Below are positions 50,296 through 59,222 of a stretch of DNA of 64,000 nucleotides, piece by piece. The DNA is from Bdellovibrio bacteriovorus. GTDB taxonomy: Bacteria > Bdellovibrionota > Bdellovibrionia > Bdellovibrionales > Bdellovibrionaceae. The DNA lies in the NCBI RefSeq assembly GCF_002208115.1, contig NZ_CP020946.1, positions 3,348,001 to 3,412,000 of the forward strand, written 5' to 3'. The notes beneath the pieces are model-generated. The model did not search any database. It was given only the letters and a program-made list of their open reading frames with translations, and was not told the origin of the DNA. The position numbers and the translations under genes were made by a program. Numbering within the stretch: position 1 is the stretch's first letter; every line of letters starts with the position of its first letter.

Positions 50296-53112
50296 GTGGA
50301 TAACACTAATCTCAAAAACGCAAAACCTGAGGTTCTGGACTCTATCGCTAGACGCGCCCATTACCTAGCTACCCAGATGATCTGGCAAGCCAATCATCGC
50401 CCGGACAAAGAAAAAGGCGATCCTAAAATCGGTGGTCACCCTGCCGGTTGCGCAAGCTCCCTGCACATCATGGGTGCGCTGCACCTGTTGGTAAAATCCG
50501 GTTTCGATCACATCGCGAACAAACCGCATGCTTCCCCAACAGACCACGCTTACAACTATCTTTTGGACAATTTGCTGAAGTCCGATCTTTCCAAACTGTC
50601 TTTGGAAGAAGCCAACCAGGCTATGCACGGTCTGCGCAAGTTCTCTAACGGTGACGAATATGTATTCCAATCCTACCACTCTGCGTATGACCCGGATCAA
50701 CACAACTTCTTCCCGTCTGGCTCTGTGGGCATTCCACCTGTTGAAGCCGGTTACATGGCATTGGCGTACCGCTATGCTGCTGAACACGGTTACGATGTGC
50801 CAAAAGACGCTCACTTCTGGGCGGTTTGCGGTGACTCTGAATTCCGTGAAGGTTCCATGTACGAAGCGGTTCCGGATTTCTCTGAACGTGAGATCGGCAA
50901 CCTGACCTGGATTCTGGATTACAACCGTCAGTCTTTGGATGGTCACCGTCTGGTGAACAACGCCATCCTGGGCGGTACGGATGCAGACCGTGTTGAAAGA
51001 ACCATGGCAGCCAACGGCTGGGAAGTGATCCAGGTTCGTCACGGCGGCAAGCGTGAAGCTTTGTTCGCGAAAAAAGAAGGCGAAGCCTTCAAAAACTTCC
51101 TTGAAAAAGAACTGACGGACTATGACCTTCAGGCGTTGCTTTTGGTTCATGACCTGAAGCTGCTGAAAGACACTTTGGCCAAAGACTACCCGTCTCTTAA
51201 AAAGTTCCTGGCTGCGACGGCGGATCAGGATGTTTACGAAGCTCTTCGTGATTTCGGTGGACACGACATGATGTCCCTGGCGAAAGCCATGATGAAATCC
51301 AAAGAATCCAAGCGCAAGCCAACCATCATCATCGCTCACACCCTGAAAGGCTGGGGCCTGAAGGCGGCGGCTCAGCAGGGCAACCACTCTTCTCTTCCAC
51401 ACGAAGATGAAGTTGAAGAACTGCGCGCAAAACAAGGCATCACCGGCAATACACTTTATGCTCGCTTTGATGACAAATCCGTTGAAGGCAAATTCCTGGC
51501 TGCTCGTGGCGAGAAGATCTATGCTGACATCAAGGCTCAAAACGCCTTGAAAGCAAAAAACCAGGAATTCTTCCTGACCAAACTTGCTGAGTTCGGCGAT
51601 ATGCCATCTTCTTTGGAAATCAACACAAAGATGACAAGCTACCCGCACACACAGTGGATGCTGGGCCAATTGACTGCAAAACTGACTCGTATCTCCAACA
51701 CTTCTTTGAATGAGTCTGAATTGAAAGCGGGCCAAAAAGCCCTGACGGACAATGAAAAACCATTCAAACTGCCAGGCGAGCTGTTCATCTCCATGGCTCC
51801 GGACGTGGGTACTTCGACGAACTTGAATCCAGCGATGGATGGCAAGATCTTCGGTGCTCAGGAAGTTCAGGACATCGAGGCAGAACTGGGCGTAAAAGAC
51901 GGCAAACTTCCGGATCTGGTTCCTGGTGAAGACGTAACGGATCGTTTCCTGCGCTTTGAAATCGCGGAAGGCAACGTGATGTCCTGCGTGGGCGCATTCG
52001 GAAAAATGCGTGATATCGTGGGTGTGCCTATCATCCCATTGATGACGGTTTATGACTTCTTCCTGAAACGTGCATTGGATCAGTACTTCTACAACCTGTA
52101 CTGGAAATCCTCTTTCATCTGCGTGGGTACTCCATCAGGTGTGACACTTTCTCCGGAAGGCGCTCAGCACGGCTGGAAATCCGACGTTCAAATCCCGAAT
52201 CAGATCACTTGGGAGCCATACTTCTGCCAAGAACTTGACTGGATCATGGTGGACGCGATCCGCAGACACGTATTGAACGACAACGCCGGCCGCTCTGGTG
52301 TCTTGCTTCGTCTGGTGACTCGTGGTGCGGAACAAAAAGACTTCACAAAGTATCTTTCCAAACAAGCTCGTTTCAAAGTGGGTCTGGAAGGAAAACTGTC
52401 CCGCGCGGAATTCCCGGTTGCGGGTGCGGTGAACGAAGAGGAAGTGGCAGCAATGAGCGAAGCAGAAATGTTCGCCGTTGTTCGTGAAGAAGTGCTGAAA
52501 GGTGCTTACTTCCTGATTGATTACCGTGGTTACGCTGGCTACGAGCCGGGCGACAACGTGATCAACATCTTCGCAATGGGTGCTTTGGTGGCTGAAGCCA
52601 TGAAAGCTTCTGAAGCTCTTCTGGCTCGTGGCATTTATGCCAACGTGATCGTGGTGACTTCATCTGATCTGTTGACTGGTATCCAGGCGCACGAAAACGA
52701 TTACCACTATCTGCGCAACGAACTGGGCATCAACGCGGATCTTTATCTGAAAAAAGCAGAAGAGATCTCTTCCGGCGACCTGATCACGGTTGCGGGTCGT
52801 CGTATCCCGGTTGTCAGCGTTCATGACGGTGAAGCCGGTCTATTGGACAACTTGGGCTCTATCATTGGTGTTCGTCAGGAATGTCTTGCCGTTCGCAAGC
52901 ACTCCAAGTGCGGTCGCCCTTCTGAGATCTTCAAGTATCACCACCTTGACGACGCTTCGATCGTTGAGGCTTGCGGCAAGGTTCTTTCTGAAACCGCTCT
53001 TGAAAAAGTCATGGTTTCTGAACAGGCATTGGGCGAAGCAAACCAAGCTTCCCACAAAGCCGCTCACTGGACTGATTTGTGGCCATCCGCAACTCACAGC
53101 CAGAAGCACTAA
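50296..53112 (+). CDS. aceE: AceE-type pyruvate/2-oxoacid dehydrogenase E1 (homodimeric form)
   Basis: 938 residues starting at GTG with TAGGAG upstream. A transketolase-like N-terminal domain has the thiamine-diphosphate motif GDSEFREG ... ILDYNRQSLDG (G179-D180-S181 to N210, 30 residues apart), and a pyrimidine-binding and C-terminal transketolase domain follow. The size and single-chain layout match AceE, the homodimeric E1 that decarboxylates pyruvate and passes acetyl to lipoyl E2. The third motif residue is Ser rather than Gly. No E2 or E3 gene adjoins, which is unusual, so a related oxoacid is possible. A strong terminator lies just after the stop. Confidence 0.82.
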   Translation: MDNTNLKNAKPEVLDSIARRAHYLATQMIWQANHRPDKEKGDPKIGGHPAGCASSLHIMGALHLLVKSGFDHIANKPHASPTDHAYNYLLDNLLKSDLSKLSLEEANQAMHGLRKFSNGDEYVFQSYHSAYDPDQHNFFPSGSVGIPPVEAGYMALAYRYAAEHGYDVPKDAHFWAVCGDSEFREGSMYEAVPDFSEREIGNLTWILDYNRQSLDGHRLVNNAILGGTDADRVERTMAANGWEVIQVRHGGKREALFAKKEGEAFKNFLEKELTDYDLQALLLVHDLKLLKDTLAKDYPSLKKFLAATADQDVYEALRDFGGHDMMSLAKAMMKSKESKRKPTIIIAHTLKGWGLKAAAQQGNHSSLPHEDEVEELRAKQGITGNTLYARFDDKSVEGKFLAARGEKIYADIKAQNALKAKNQEFFLTKLAEFGDMPSSLEINTKMTSYPHTQWMLGQLTAKLTRISNTSLNESELKAGQKALTDNEKPFKLPGELFISMAPDVGTSTNLNPAMDGKIFGAQEVQDIEAELGVKDGKLPDLVPGEDVTDRFLRFEIAEGNVMSCVGAFGKMRDIVGVPIIPLMTVYDFFLKRALDQYFYNLYWKSSFICVGTPSGVTLSPEGAQHGWKSDVQIPNQITWEPYFCQELDWIMVDAIRRHVLNDNAGRSGVLLRLVTRGAEQKDFTKYLSKQARFKVGLEGKLSRAEFPVAGAVNEEEVAAMSEAEMFAVVREEVLKGAYFLIDYRGYAGYEPGDNVINIFAMGALVAEAMKASEALLARGIYANVIVVTSSDLLTGIQAHENDYHYLRNELGINADLYLKKAEEISSGDLITVAGRRIPVVSVHDGEAGLLDNLGSIIGVRQECLAVRKHSKCGRPSEIFKYHHLDDASIVEACGKVLSETALEKVMVSEQALGEANQASHKAAHWTDLWPSATHSQKH

Positions 53113-53876
53113 TGCGCAAAACGCAAAAACAAGAACTCCCCTTCGATGGGGAGTTCTTTTATTCCCGCAGCAAACGTTTTGAAGAAGTCGTCTTTTTCGT
53201 CCACTTCTTCGAAGGCAGCAAAAAACAGCTGCTTCGTCACATCAAACTCGTCAATGAGATGGGTTTTGATGCTTTTGCCTTCAATCTTACCGGCACCCAC
53301 AAAGATCTGACATCACTCAAGCTTCCGATCAGCTCCAAAGGCGGATTCGGGCTTAAACATATCTATGCTGATCAGATCGAAACCCTGTTGAATCAGGTGC
53401 CGGGCAGAAAAATCATCTTCTCGTTTTCAAATCCCACAGCTTCGGCCATTGAAGCCATGGCCCGCCGCAATTGCAGCGACACCGTGGCTCTCGTTTGTGA
53501 CAGCGGCCCTTCGGGTAAGTTCATTCCTTCGGCTTACAACCTTTACACGCACGAATACAAGATCCGCCCTTTGCCATTGCGTCTGGCTTTGACCCCGGTG
53601 CTGAGTCTTGCCTGGAGCCCGTTCCTGCACAAGGATCTGGACAAGGACCTGAAGACCTTCCCGCAGGGCTTTAAGATTCTTTCCATTCGTGGCTGGAAGG
53701 ACTTGCTGATTCCACCGGATCACATCGACCACGTGTTTGAACCTCACACGAATCTGGATTGGACGAAACTTTCCCTGCCAGAGGCCGGCCACCTGACTGG
53801 GCTGCGTGATTTCAAATCCGAATACGCGCCGACGCTGGAAAAATTCCTGAACAGTGTCGCAACCCCTTTGACATGA
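53112..53876 (+). CDS. Alpha/beta-hydrolase-like protein
   Basis: 254 residues. The start at ATG 53112 overlaps the E1 stop by one base (TAATG). The fold order suits an alpha/beta hydrolase: a nucleophile-elbow position in IIFSFSNPTAS (Ser in place of the usual GxSxG), a late acid in RGWKDLLIPPDHID and the final His in LPEAGHLTG. The changed elbow makes activity uncertain. A complete terminator hairpin lies in codons 7-16; no later start codon keeps the conserved first strand. It overlaps the methyltransferase gene by four bases. Confidence 0.72.
   Translation: MRKTQKQELPFDGEFFYSRSKRFEEVVFFVHFFEGSKKQLLRHIKLVNEMGFDAFAFNLTGTHKDLTSLKLPISSKGGFGLKHIYADQIETLLNQVPGRKIIFSFSNPTASAIEAMARRNCSDTVALVCDSGPSGKFIPSAYNLYTHEYKIRPLPLRLALTPVLSLAWSPFLHKDLDKDLKTFPQGFKILSIRGWKDLLIPPDHIDHVFEPHTNLDWTKLSLPEAGHLTGLRDFKSEYAPTLEKFLNSVATPLT
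53131..53160 (+). terminator. Strong terminator hairpin located inside the next gene's 5' coding sequence
   Basis: AAGAACTCCCC (53131-53141), loop TTCGAT and GGGGAGTTCTT (53148-53158) form a perfect 11-bp stem followed by TTATTCC. It begins 19 bases after the E1 stop and encodes residues 7-16 of the hydrolase. Confidence 0.85.
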
Positions 53877-54532
53877 TATTTGATCCGCAAAACCCTTTCC
53901 CCCTGAGACCCCTGACGGACTATGCCTATCACGAAGCTCAAGCCCATGCGGCTTTGGTGGATGACTGGCTGGGCTTTCAGTGCCTTGAGGTGGAAAATCA
54001 AATCCGCTCTCTGCCGAAAAATGCGGGCGAACATCAGAACTGGGAACACCTTTCGCTGCAGGCGTTTCAAACCCCGTACTGCGAAATTCACAACATTCTG
54101 GATCTTTTGCAGCCACAACCCGGTCAACATATCGTGGATCTGGGCTGCGCCTATGCGCGCATGGCCTTTGTTCTGCATCGCCATTATCCCGGATGCAGCT
54201 TCACCGGTTTTGAACTGGAAGCTTTGCGTGTGCATGAGGCCCAACGGGTTTATTTCCATCACACGGGAAAGAATCTGAATGCGCTATCACAGGATCTGTC
54301 GGCCACCGATTTTATTCCCCCGGCAGCGGATATTTATTTTATCTTTGATTTCGGCAATCAAAGATCCGTTGAGAAAACCCTGAACGACCTGAAAGACCTT
54401 GCCAGACGCCAGTCCATCATCGTGGTGGCCCGCGGAAAGCTGTCCCGATTCTGCATTCACAAGGATCACCCTTGGCTGACGGCCATTCAGGATCCCCAGC
54501 ACTTCGCGCATTTTTCCATTTACCGTTCCTGA
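53873..54532 (+). CDS. SAM-dependent methyltransferase (class I fold)
   Basis: 219 residues. Motif I is IVDLGCAYARMAFVLH, with an acidic end of strand 2 in CSFTGFELEALRVHEAQR. The later DIYFIFDFGNQRSV may be motif IV. Class I methyltransferases transfer methyl groups from SAM; the substrate is not evident. The ATG overlaps the hydrolase stop, so the two are co-translated and may work on the same molecule. Confidence 0.8.
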   Translation: MIFDPQNPFPLRPLTDYAYHEAQAHAALVDDWLGFQCLEVENQIRSLPKNAGEHQNWEHLSLQAFQTPYCEIHNILDLLQPQPGQHIVDLGCAYARMAFVLHRHYPGCSFTGFELEALRVHEAQRVYFHHTGKNLNALSQDLSATDFIPPAADIYFIFDFGNQRSVEKTLNDLKDLARRQSIIVVARGKLSRFCIHKDHPWLTAIQDPQHFAHFSIYRS

Positions 54533-54612
54533 TTTGCACTTACACAACAAGCTTTGGTTTTTGTGGCTGAATCCGGCCGCATTTTCTATTCTGGGAATCC
54601 TGGAGGGGACCC

Positions 54613-55632
54613 ATGAAAATGATTTTGCCATCAGCACTGCTGCTGACTGCTGCCCTGTTCACTTTTTCGCAAGAATCTTCAGCAGGCTTTGGATTCGGAA
54701 AACGAAACGTCGGCTACATCTACGAAACCAGTTTTTCATCCATGGGATGGCGCTATCTGTCCCTGCTTGAAGACAAAAGCACGGATGATCCCAAAACCCT
54801 GGAATCATCCCAGCGCAATGCCTGCTACAAACGCTATGGAACCATCATCAATGACAACACTTTGGACATTCGCATCGCCATCGGTTACTTCGACTGGACA
54901 ACAGGAAGCAACGTGCACTACGCCGGACGCAGTTACGGCGTCAGTCCTTCTTTGGACATCGGTGCTTATGAGGCCCTGAAAGATCTTTTGACGTCCTCTT
55001 GTGGTGGCAAGGCCCGCTTCTGCGGCTTCCGCAAAGATCCGCAGAACAGTTCACTATTCACCCGCGAAGTCACAATCCATGGCAAGAAAGTGCTGGCCCG
55101 TGTGGAAATTCGTTTTTCATCCGCAACCGAAATCCTGTCTGAAAATCTGGGCCGATACCGGGATACTCAAAATCAACGATCCCGCTATGCGGATGACTTT
55201 TTCACCCGCTCTTTGCGGGAAGCAGACGCCGTGTTTTACTTTGGGCATGCCAGAAATGGCGGAGGACCTGATTTCTATCCTCCCGTTTTTCTTCCCGGTA
55301 CCAATAAGTTGAACTACAGCGGTTATTACAAAGCCAAGCGGCCCGGGTTTAACAAGATGTTAAGTGCATTGGATTCTTCCCGTCAGGCTCCGGTGATTGG
55401 GTTGATGGCGTGCGCTTCCCGGGATCACTTCCTGCGTCGCACGCAGGCGGTGGCGCCAAATTCCGGGGTCATCAGCTCGATGGATGTATTGAACGTGGAC
55501 TATGTCTATACCGCGATGATTGGTGCGGTGGATGCTTTGTTGCGCGGTCAGTGCCAGAAAAGCTTTTATCAGTCCATTCGTATGACCAGTGGCAATCAGA
55601 AGTACATCACCATGGATGGAATGTTTGAATAG
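54613..55632 (+). CDS. Exported protein with a possible clan CD (caspase-like) His/Cys pair
   Basis: 339 residues, signal peptide ending SSAG, with TGGAGGG before the ATG. In the C-terminal half a strand ending AVFYFGHARNGGG places H212 after a hydrophobic strand, and APVIGLMACASRDHF places C267 after another. The spacing of a GH motif followed about 55 residues later by an (A)C motif is the clan CD cysteine-peptidase pattern (caspases, gingipains, CHAT). This is a pattern match only. The N-terminal 150 residues have no recognised domain. It has its own unit and is followed by the SpoIIE-type phosphatase. Confidence 0.72.
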   Translation: MKMILPSALLLTAALFTFSQESSAGFGFGKRNVGYIYETSFSSMGWRYLSLLEDKSTDDPKTLESSQRNACYKRYGTIINDNTLDIRIAIGYFDWTTGSNVHYAGRSYGVSPSLDIGAYEALKDLLTSSCGGKARFCGFRKDPQNSSLFTREVTIHGKKVLARVEIRFSSATEILSENLGRYRDTQNQRSRYADDFFTRSLREADAVFYFGHARNGGGPDFYPPVFLPGTNKLNYSGYYKAKRPGFNKMLSALDSSRQAPVIGLMACASRDHFLRRTQAVAPNSGVISSMDVLNVDYVYTAMIGAVDALLRGQCQKSFYQSIRMTSGNQKYITMDGMFE

Positions 55633-55656
55633 CAGGACCAATACCCTGCCATTTAG

Positions 55657-55677
55657 CCGGACCAGATCTTGGTCCGG
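55657..55677. promoter_or_regulatory. Palindrome upstream of the SpoIIE-type phosphatase gene
   Basis: CCGGACC (55657-55663), AGATCTT and GGTCCGG (55671-55677) form a 7-bp dyad. TATAAA follows at 55679-55684, so the dyad covers the -35 position of a possible promoter. It may be an operator, or a terminator of the preceding gene without a T-run. Confidence 0.45.
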
Positions 55678-55724
55678 TATAAATACAAGTCCCCGTTTAA
55701 CCGATAAGGTTCCGGGAGACCACG

Positions 55725-57488
55725 ATGTCAATCAAAGCCAAGATACTTATTATTATTTCCATCCTGCTCACGATTGCGACAGGCTCCGTCTATTGGATTA
55801 ACAGAGATTCATTCGTCAAAGACAAGACATCCTATCTTTACTCTGATTCACTTGAACGCATTGAAAGAGCCTCCAGCGAAATCACTTCTGAATATCAGAC
55901 CTACTTTGACAAGATCCGCACTGCTCTCTATTTCTTCGACTCCACCACCGGACAATTCAACGCTGGCATCAAGCCGCTGGCGACCACTCCTGAATGGGGA
56001 AGAATCCGCGCATTACGTATGAACATCATCAATGATCTGGAAGTCACTGACACCCTGGGCGTCTCGGCTGCACCGCTTGAGCAGGAAGCCCTGAAAGTCC
56101 TGAGCACCTTACAGGATGGTCGCACATTCACGCTGCACTCGACAAAGTCACCACAATACCTTGCGATTCTTTACCGCAAGGGAAATAACTATTTTGAGGC
56201 TGAAATTCAACTGCCGGCCCTGCAACGAATCTCCTCCGAAGGACGCCTGAGTCTGCTTAAAGGTGACAACAAGGATTTTTTAGGTGGCACAATCTTCGCC
56301 AATAATCCGCAACTGCAATACCATTTCCATAAAACCTTTCAACCGTCCGGCAAGGCCGGAGCAACAGAATTACGCCTTGATGGTCAGGACTATCTGATTT
56401 CCTACAAGGAAGTGCCTGTTCTGGGCACCTTCCTGATTAACACCGTTCCAATGAGTTCAGTTTTTGTAGTCGTGAAGAAGATCACCACACAGACTCTTTT
56501 CATCTCTTTAGGTATCCTTCTGGTTGGATTGTTTGCCGTCTATATCAGCATTGATTCCATCACCAAAAATCTTCTGGCATTGACCAATGCCATGTCCTCG
56601 TTCAATGCCAATGGGACTTCTGCAAAAGTGAAAATCATCAGCAAAGATGAAGTGGGCCAAATTGCCGGCATCTACAACAAAATGCTCTCAAAAATCGACG
56701 AGCTTCTGCTTCATACTGCTTCTAAAACTCGCATGGAAGCCGAACTGGAGACCGCGAAGGAAGTCCAGGAGACTTTGCTGCCCTCAACCAAGGCGGACAC
56801 AGATGCTTACGTTATCAAGGGCTTCTATCGTCCGGCTTCAGAGTGTGGAGGAGACCTTTGGTTCCATCATGCAGAAGACGACAATGTCCTGATTTTTGTT
56901 GGGGATGCTACAGGTCACGGAGTTCCTGCCGCATTGATTACTGCCGCAGCCCGATCCATCCTTTCTGTCGCTGTTAACGAGAAGATCTGGGATCCTGCAA
57001 AAATTCTTTCTCTGATCAACAAGGTCATGTGTGACACAACCAAAGGTGCAAAAATGATGACCGCATTTGCATGTGTTTACAATATCAAGACATACGAACT
57101 GACCTATTCCAATGCCAGCCATGAACAGCCGTTCATCATGCCCACAAAGGGGGCTGATAAAATCACAAAAAACAGCCTGAGAATCCTTTCAGAAGCCAAG
57201 GGAAAAAGACTCGGAGAAAAGTCCGACAGCTCCTATACTAATTCCAAGGCCTCTCTGCAAAAAGGGGAAGGTTTGCTGCTTTATACTGATGGACTGACCG
57301 ATGCGATCGATGCAGAAAAAAATCAGTTCTCTGAACGAGGCCTGTTAAAAACGATTGTTGAAACCTGCAACAAGAACAACAACAAAAGCCTGCACACTAT
57401 TCTGGAAAAGAAGATTGTGGAATTTACCGGAGATATCGAACAGCCGGACGATATCACTTTCGTCAGTCTGTTCGCAAAGGCAGCCTAG
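55725..57488 (+). CDS. Membrane sensor SpoIIE/RsbU-type protein phosphatase
   Basis: 587 residues. Membrane helices at about 6-25 and 256-276 frame a periplasmic sensor region of about 230 residues. A HAMP-like linker (277-330) and a C-terminal SpoIIE/PP2C domain (345-586) follow. Metal aspartates fit D377 (SECGGDLWF) and D394 (FVGDATGHGVPAAL), with LLLYTDGLTDAID further on. Such proteins dephosphorylate anti-anti-sigma factors and release alternative regulation in response to an outside signal. No sigma or anti-sigma gene is nearby. AGGTTCCGGGAG lies upstream of the start; the stop lies in a terminator shared with the convergent gene. Confidence 0.9.
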   Translation: MSIKAKILIIISILLTIATGSVYWINRDSFVKDKTSYLYSDSLERIERASSEITSEYQTYFDKIRTALYFFDSTTGQFNAGIKPLATTPEWGRIRALRMNIINDLEVTDTLGVSAAPLEQEALKVLSTLQDGRTFTLHSTKSPQYLAILYRKGNNYFEAEIQLPALQRISSEGRLSLLKGDNKDFLGGTIFANNPQLQYHFHKTFQPSGKAGATELRLDGQDYLISYKEVPVLGTFLINTVPMSSVFVVVKKITTQTLFISLGILLVGLFAVYISIDSITKNLLALTNAMSSFNANGTSAKVKIISKDEVGQIAGIYNKMLSKIDELLLHTASKTRMEAELETAKEVQETLLPSTKADTDAYVIKGFYRPASECGGDLWFHHAEDDNVLIFVGDATGHGVPAALITAAARSILSVAVNEKIWDPAKILSLINKVMCDTTKGAKMMTAFACVYNIKTYELTYSNASHEQPFIMPTKGADKITKNSLRILSEAKGKRLGEKSDSSYTNSKASLQKGEGLLLYTDGLTDAIDAEKNQFSERGLLKTIVETCNKNNNKSLHTILEKKIVEFTGDIEQPDDITFVSLFAKAA

Positions 57489-57506
57489 AAAAACCTAGGC
57501 TGTTTT
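57481..57506. terminator. Terminator overlapping the stop codons of two convergent genes
   Basis: CAGCCTAG (57481-57488), AAAAAC and CTAGGCTG (57495-57502) form a perfect 8-bp stem followed by TTTTA. The TAG stops of both genes lie in the two arms. Confidence 0.8.
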
Positions 57507-59222
57507 ACCCATTACAACATTACCGTCCACCAGATCACTCAGGCGAACCGATCGTGACATCAAAACCTCTTCAGCTTTGATACAAACTTCCCGTCTGGTT
57601 CTGGACGTGATGCTCTTTTGCGGAACGACCACACCATCCTGCAGATCACGCTCTACCAACATCGCCTTTTTCTGAGGCAACGCCGCCAAAACCGCACTCT
57701 GCACATCGGCCTTTGATCTATACAAAGCGGCATAGATCACGTCAGTGTCATAGGAATCAAACAGTTCCGAAAGCAGCTCTGTACCCAGAATCTTCAAGTC
57801 AGAGAAGACCATAATCACCCTGCGAATACGATCGAACTCCTCGGGGTTTTCCTCTTCAAAGAGCTTGAGGATATCCATCTCTTCTTCCGGTGACATTCCG
57901 CGAACAACCCGGGCAAGAACAGAAGCCCCTTCCACTCGCAGTTCCGGACTGGCTTTCATCTCAGCAATTCTTGCCTTGAAGGAGGCTTCGACCGACTTGA
58001 TCACATCCTGAGGAAGCTTTTCAATTCTTGTCAGTTCTGAAAGAACCCGGGACTTCTTTTCACCCCCCAGCGAGGAAATAATATCGGATGTAACCTCAGG
58101 AGGCGCATTCAAACAAAGGACTGCAACATTGGAAGCGCTTTCCTTTTCCAGAAGGTGATTTCGCTCTTCCGGCTTCATCTTCAATACGAACATGAATGGA
58201 TTTTCATCTTCGTTTTCCATCTGATGCTGGATATAGTCTGCCAGGATCACTTTATAAACATCGCGAACGGCGGTCTCCATTTCAGATTTCGTTGGATCAG
58301 CCTTCTTATTCTTGATCGCCTGACCAATACGCGCCCAAGCCACCGCTGGGATATCTGTATAGATCTTTTTGGACGTATCCCAACCCAAGAACTCCATGAA
58401 CAGCGTTACTTCGTGAGAATGCCCTTTCAGGACAAAATCAGAAATGGACTTGGAGGACAACTGAGGATACTGGGTTGCAATACTGATAACATGTTGCTTG
58501 ATGGACAACAGATCCATCTCAACTTCCATTTCGCCGGCATTCGGTTCTGATCCAGCGGCCACAACCTCTTTGGTTTCTCCAGATTCATCTTTTTTATCTT
58601 CAGGACCGTGTGCGTATTCGTGAATCTCTTTAAGATCTTTTGGATTTTCTTTGGACTGACCACGTCTCCATGCCCAGAACATCAGACCAGACAGGGCCAG
58701 CAAAGATACGACAACGATCAAAGCCCACATTTTCCATGTTAGCTCGGGCAGCTCCGTAGGTTTCTTTTCAACAGTCGGATCCGCCGGAAGCTCAATTCGC
58801 TTCAACGCCACTGTGTCACCGGACTGCATGTCCAGATGAAGTTTGGATACCAGAAGGTCCTTGATCACTTTTTCAACGTCAGGATTCACATTGCGGGAAA
58901 GAACCACATGAATATCAGTGCGCGCCTTCATTTCATGCAGGCGGTTGGCTGACTTTGGCATCGCTGGGGCTTCGCCCATCAATGGCATTCCGGGAAGATA
59001 CTGAGCTTCAACCTCGTCCTGATACTCTTTCAGCTTTTTATCGTCGCGATCGAGTTCAACCGAAACTACAAGAGTATAGTCTGTCGGACGAAGAATTGTA
59101 TTCAAGACCGAACGAGCCCGAGTCTCGTAAATAGTCTCAAGTGTTCCAATCTCTTCTATATACTGAGCCTGAGCCCCCAACGGGCCGACAAGTAAAAACA
59201 GTAATGTTAAAAACGTCTTCAT
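57495..59222 (-). CDS. FliF-like/FliG-like fusion protein (MS-ring plus switch-type rotor)
   Basis: 575 residues. After a signal peptide (1-19), residues about 30-145 resemble the FliF/YscJ ring-building region (IYETRARSVLNTILRPTDYTLVVSVELD; later DIHVVLSRNVNPDVEKVIKDLLVSKLHLDMQSGDTV). A membrane helix at about 166-185 follows. From about 235 to 570 the cytoplasmic part resembles FliG. The middle-domain helices include ASNVAVLCLNAPPEVTSDIISSL in place of the EHPQ motif. The C-terminal torque domain reads EGASVLARVVRGM, VFSDLKILGTELLSELFDSYDTDVI and YAALYRSKADVQSAVLAALPQKKAMLVERDLQDG. FliF normally binds FliG; here they are one chain. Neighbouring MotAB suggest a rotor-stator pair. Assignment is by pattern, and true flagellar FliF/FliG should be encoded elsewhere. 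Confidence 0.8.
   Translation of the reverse strand: MKTFLTLLFLLVGPLGAQAQYIEEIGTLETIYETRARSVLNTILRPTDYTLVVSVELDRDDKKLKEYQDEVEAQYLPGMPLMGEAPAMPKSANRLHEMKARTDIHVVLSRNVNPDVEKVIKDLLVSKLHLDMQSGDTVALKRIELPADPTVEKKPTELPELTWKMWALIVVVSLLALSGLMFWAWRRGQSKENPKDLKEIHEYAHGPEDKKDESGETKEVVAAGSEPNAGEMEVEMDLLSIKQHVISIATQYPQLSSKSISDFVLKGHSHEVTLFMEFLGWDTSKKIYTDIPAVAWARIGQAIKNKKADPTKSEMETAVRDVYKVILADYIQHQMENEDENPFMFVLKMKPEERNHLLEKESASNVAVLCLNAPPEVTSDIISSLGGEKKSRVLSELTRIEKLPQDVIKSVEASFKARIAEMKASPELRVEGASVLARVVRGMSPEEEMDILKLFEEENPEEFDRIRRVIMVFSDLKILGTELLSELFDSYDTDVIYAALYRSKADVQSAVLAALPQKKAMLVERDLQDGVVVPQKSITSRTRREVCIKAEEVLMSRSVRLSDLVDGNVVMGKTA

Noticed and set aside
50365-51735. Open frame of 456 codons on the minus strand
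   Set aside because: It is antisense to the AceE-type gene with no start signal or recognisable domain.
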